NCBI RefSeq assembly: GCF_004168285.1 | Contig: NZ_SEWF01000042.1 | Span: forward strand, 1-40,223 | Direction of reading: 5' to 3' | Length of the DNA stretch: 40,223 nucleotides | DNA from: Emticicia agri | GTDB lineage: Bacteria > Bacteroidota > Bacteroidia > Cytophagales > Spirosomataceae | Shown here: positions 40,014 through 40,223 of the stretch, one piece after another | Position numbering within the stretch: position 1 is the stretch's first letter | Layout: each line of letters starts with the position of its first letter | The notes under the pieces: generated by a model | Database searches by the model: none | Seen by the model: the letters and a program-made list of their open reading frames with translations, nothing else | What the model was told of the DNA's origin: nothing | Program-made: the position numbers and the translations under genes

Positions 40014-40223
40014 CAGTCCGTTTCGCTTAATAAAAAAGAAGGAGAACGGAAAAAGTAGACAGGATAAAGTAATTAAAAGTAAAACAGTAAAACGGGTTAA
40101 GTTGTTCAAAAAGAGTTTTAATTTTTTTTAGGAGCTTAGTTTTAGTTTTAACGAGTCGGAAGGTTTTAGGACTGGATGAATAAAGTTCATTAACTTGTTG
40201 AGAATGCAAATGCGAGACCAAAG
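40014..40223 (+). promoter_or_regulatory. Probable rRNA operon leader, running off the window
   Basis: Untranslated leader after P4. GTTCATTAAC at 40185-40194 resembles the boxA-like GTTCTTTGA motif normally found shortly before 16S rRNA in Bacteroidota. The 16S gene itself is not in the window, so its presence just beyond is inference from the promoter array and leader. No ORF here is credible. Confidence 0.6.

Noticed and set aside
39766-40221. Minus-strand open frames in the promoter array and leader
   Set aside because: They overlap the rRNA-type promoters, are Phe/Leu/Ser-rich and follow the purine bias of the leader; no coding signature.

Overview
The window looks like chromosomal DNA of a Bacteroidota bacterium, most likely order Cytophagales (genus not resolved). 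The signs are: -7 elements of the TAnnTTTG type with an upstream TTG/TTTG, many Cys-anchored lipoproteins and outer-membrane barrels, LytTR/LytS-type two-component genes, an AraC regulator with a membrane-bound N-terminal half, a tRNA-Tyr/Gly/Thr-tuf cluster, a serine carboxypeptidase S10, and Bacteroidota-style structural proteins (LamG, YadA-like head repeats, a secreted ADP-ribosylglycohydrolase-fold protein). No prophage, CRISPR array or recognised defence system was seen.

Layout. 1-900: 3' part of an insertion-sequence transposase and its tail. 1013-2635: divergent housekeeping pair greA / fmt. 2687-8324: minus-strand block with a ZU5-like lipoprotein, a LytTR response regulator preceded by two paralogous LytS-type histidine kinases, and a small lipoprotein. 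8750-12874: two secreted lipoproteins and a secreted serine carboxypeptidase. 13291-14909: Nudix hydrolase and an MFS exporter with overlapping stop codons. 15181-18612: accessory patch with a lipoprotein, an acyltransferase lying between two copies of the lipoprotein gene's 3' end plus terminator, and a DUF1444-like protein. 18682-21768: tRNA-Cys, then an ECF sigma factor, a single-pass membrane protein (candidate anti-sigma) and an outer-membrane barrel. 21881-23788: promoter, boxA-like leader, tRNA-Tyr, tRNA-Gly, tRNA-Thr and tuf, closed by a strong terminator. 23877-26743: AraC regulator, lipoprotein alpha/beta hydrolase, beta-barrel. 26882-31951: YfhO-like giant membrane protein and two surface/secreted proteins. 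32102-36227: TetA-like MFS, CBS-domain protein, alpha/beta hydrolase, FAD oxidoreductase. 36245-36385: REPIN-like palindrome pair. 36425-39333: secreted ADP-ribosylglycohydrolase-like protein, LolA-like periplasmic protein, low-affinity iron permease-like protein. 39609-40223: four tandem promoters and a leader that very probably drive an rRNA operon starting just beyond the window.

Most noteworthy non-coding signals: (i) two inverted copies of a structured intergenic element at 4246-4416 and 12941-13140 whose arms keep pairing although the spacers differ; (ii) a REPIN-like element at 36245-36385 with a compensatory base-pair change between its two hairpins; (iii) the roughly 90-bp direct repeat bracketing the acyltransferase; (iv) the tandem rRNA promoter array with a 107-bp-spaced internal duplication. 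All family assignments were made by reading the sequence; no database search was run.
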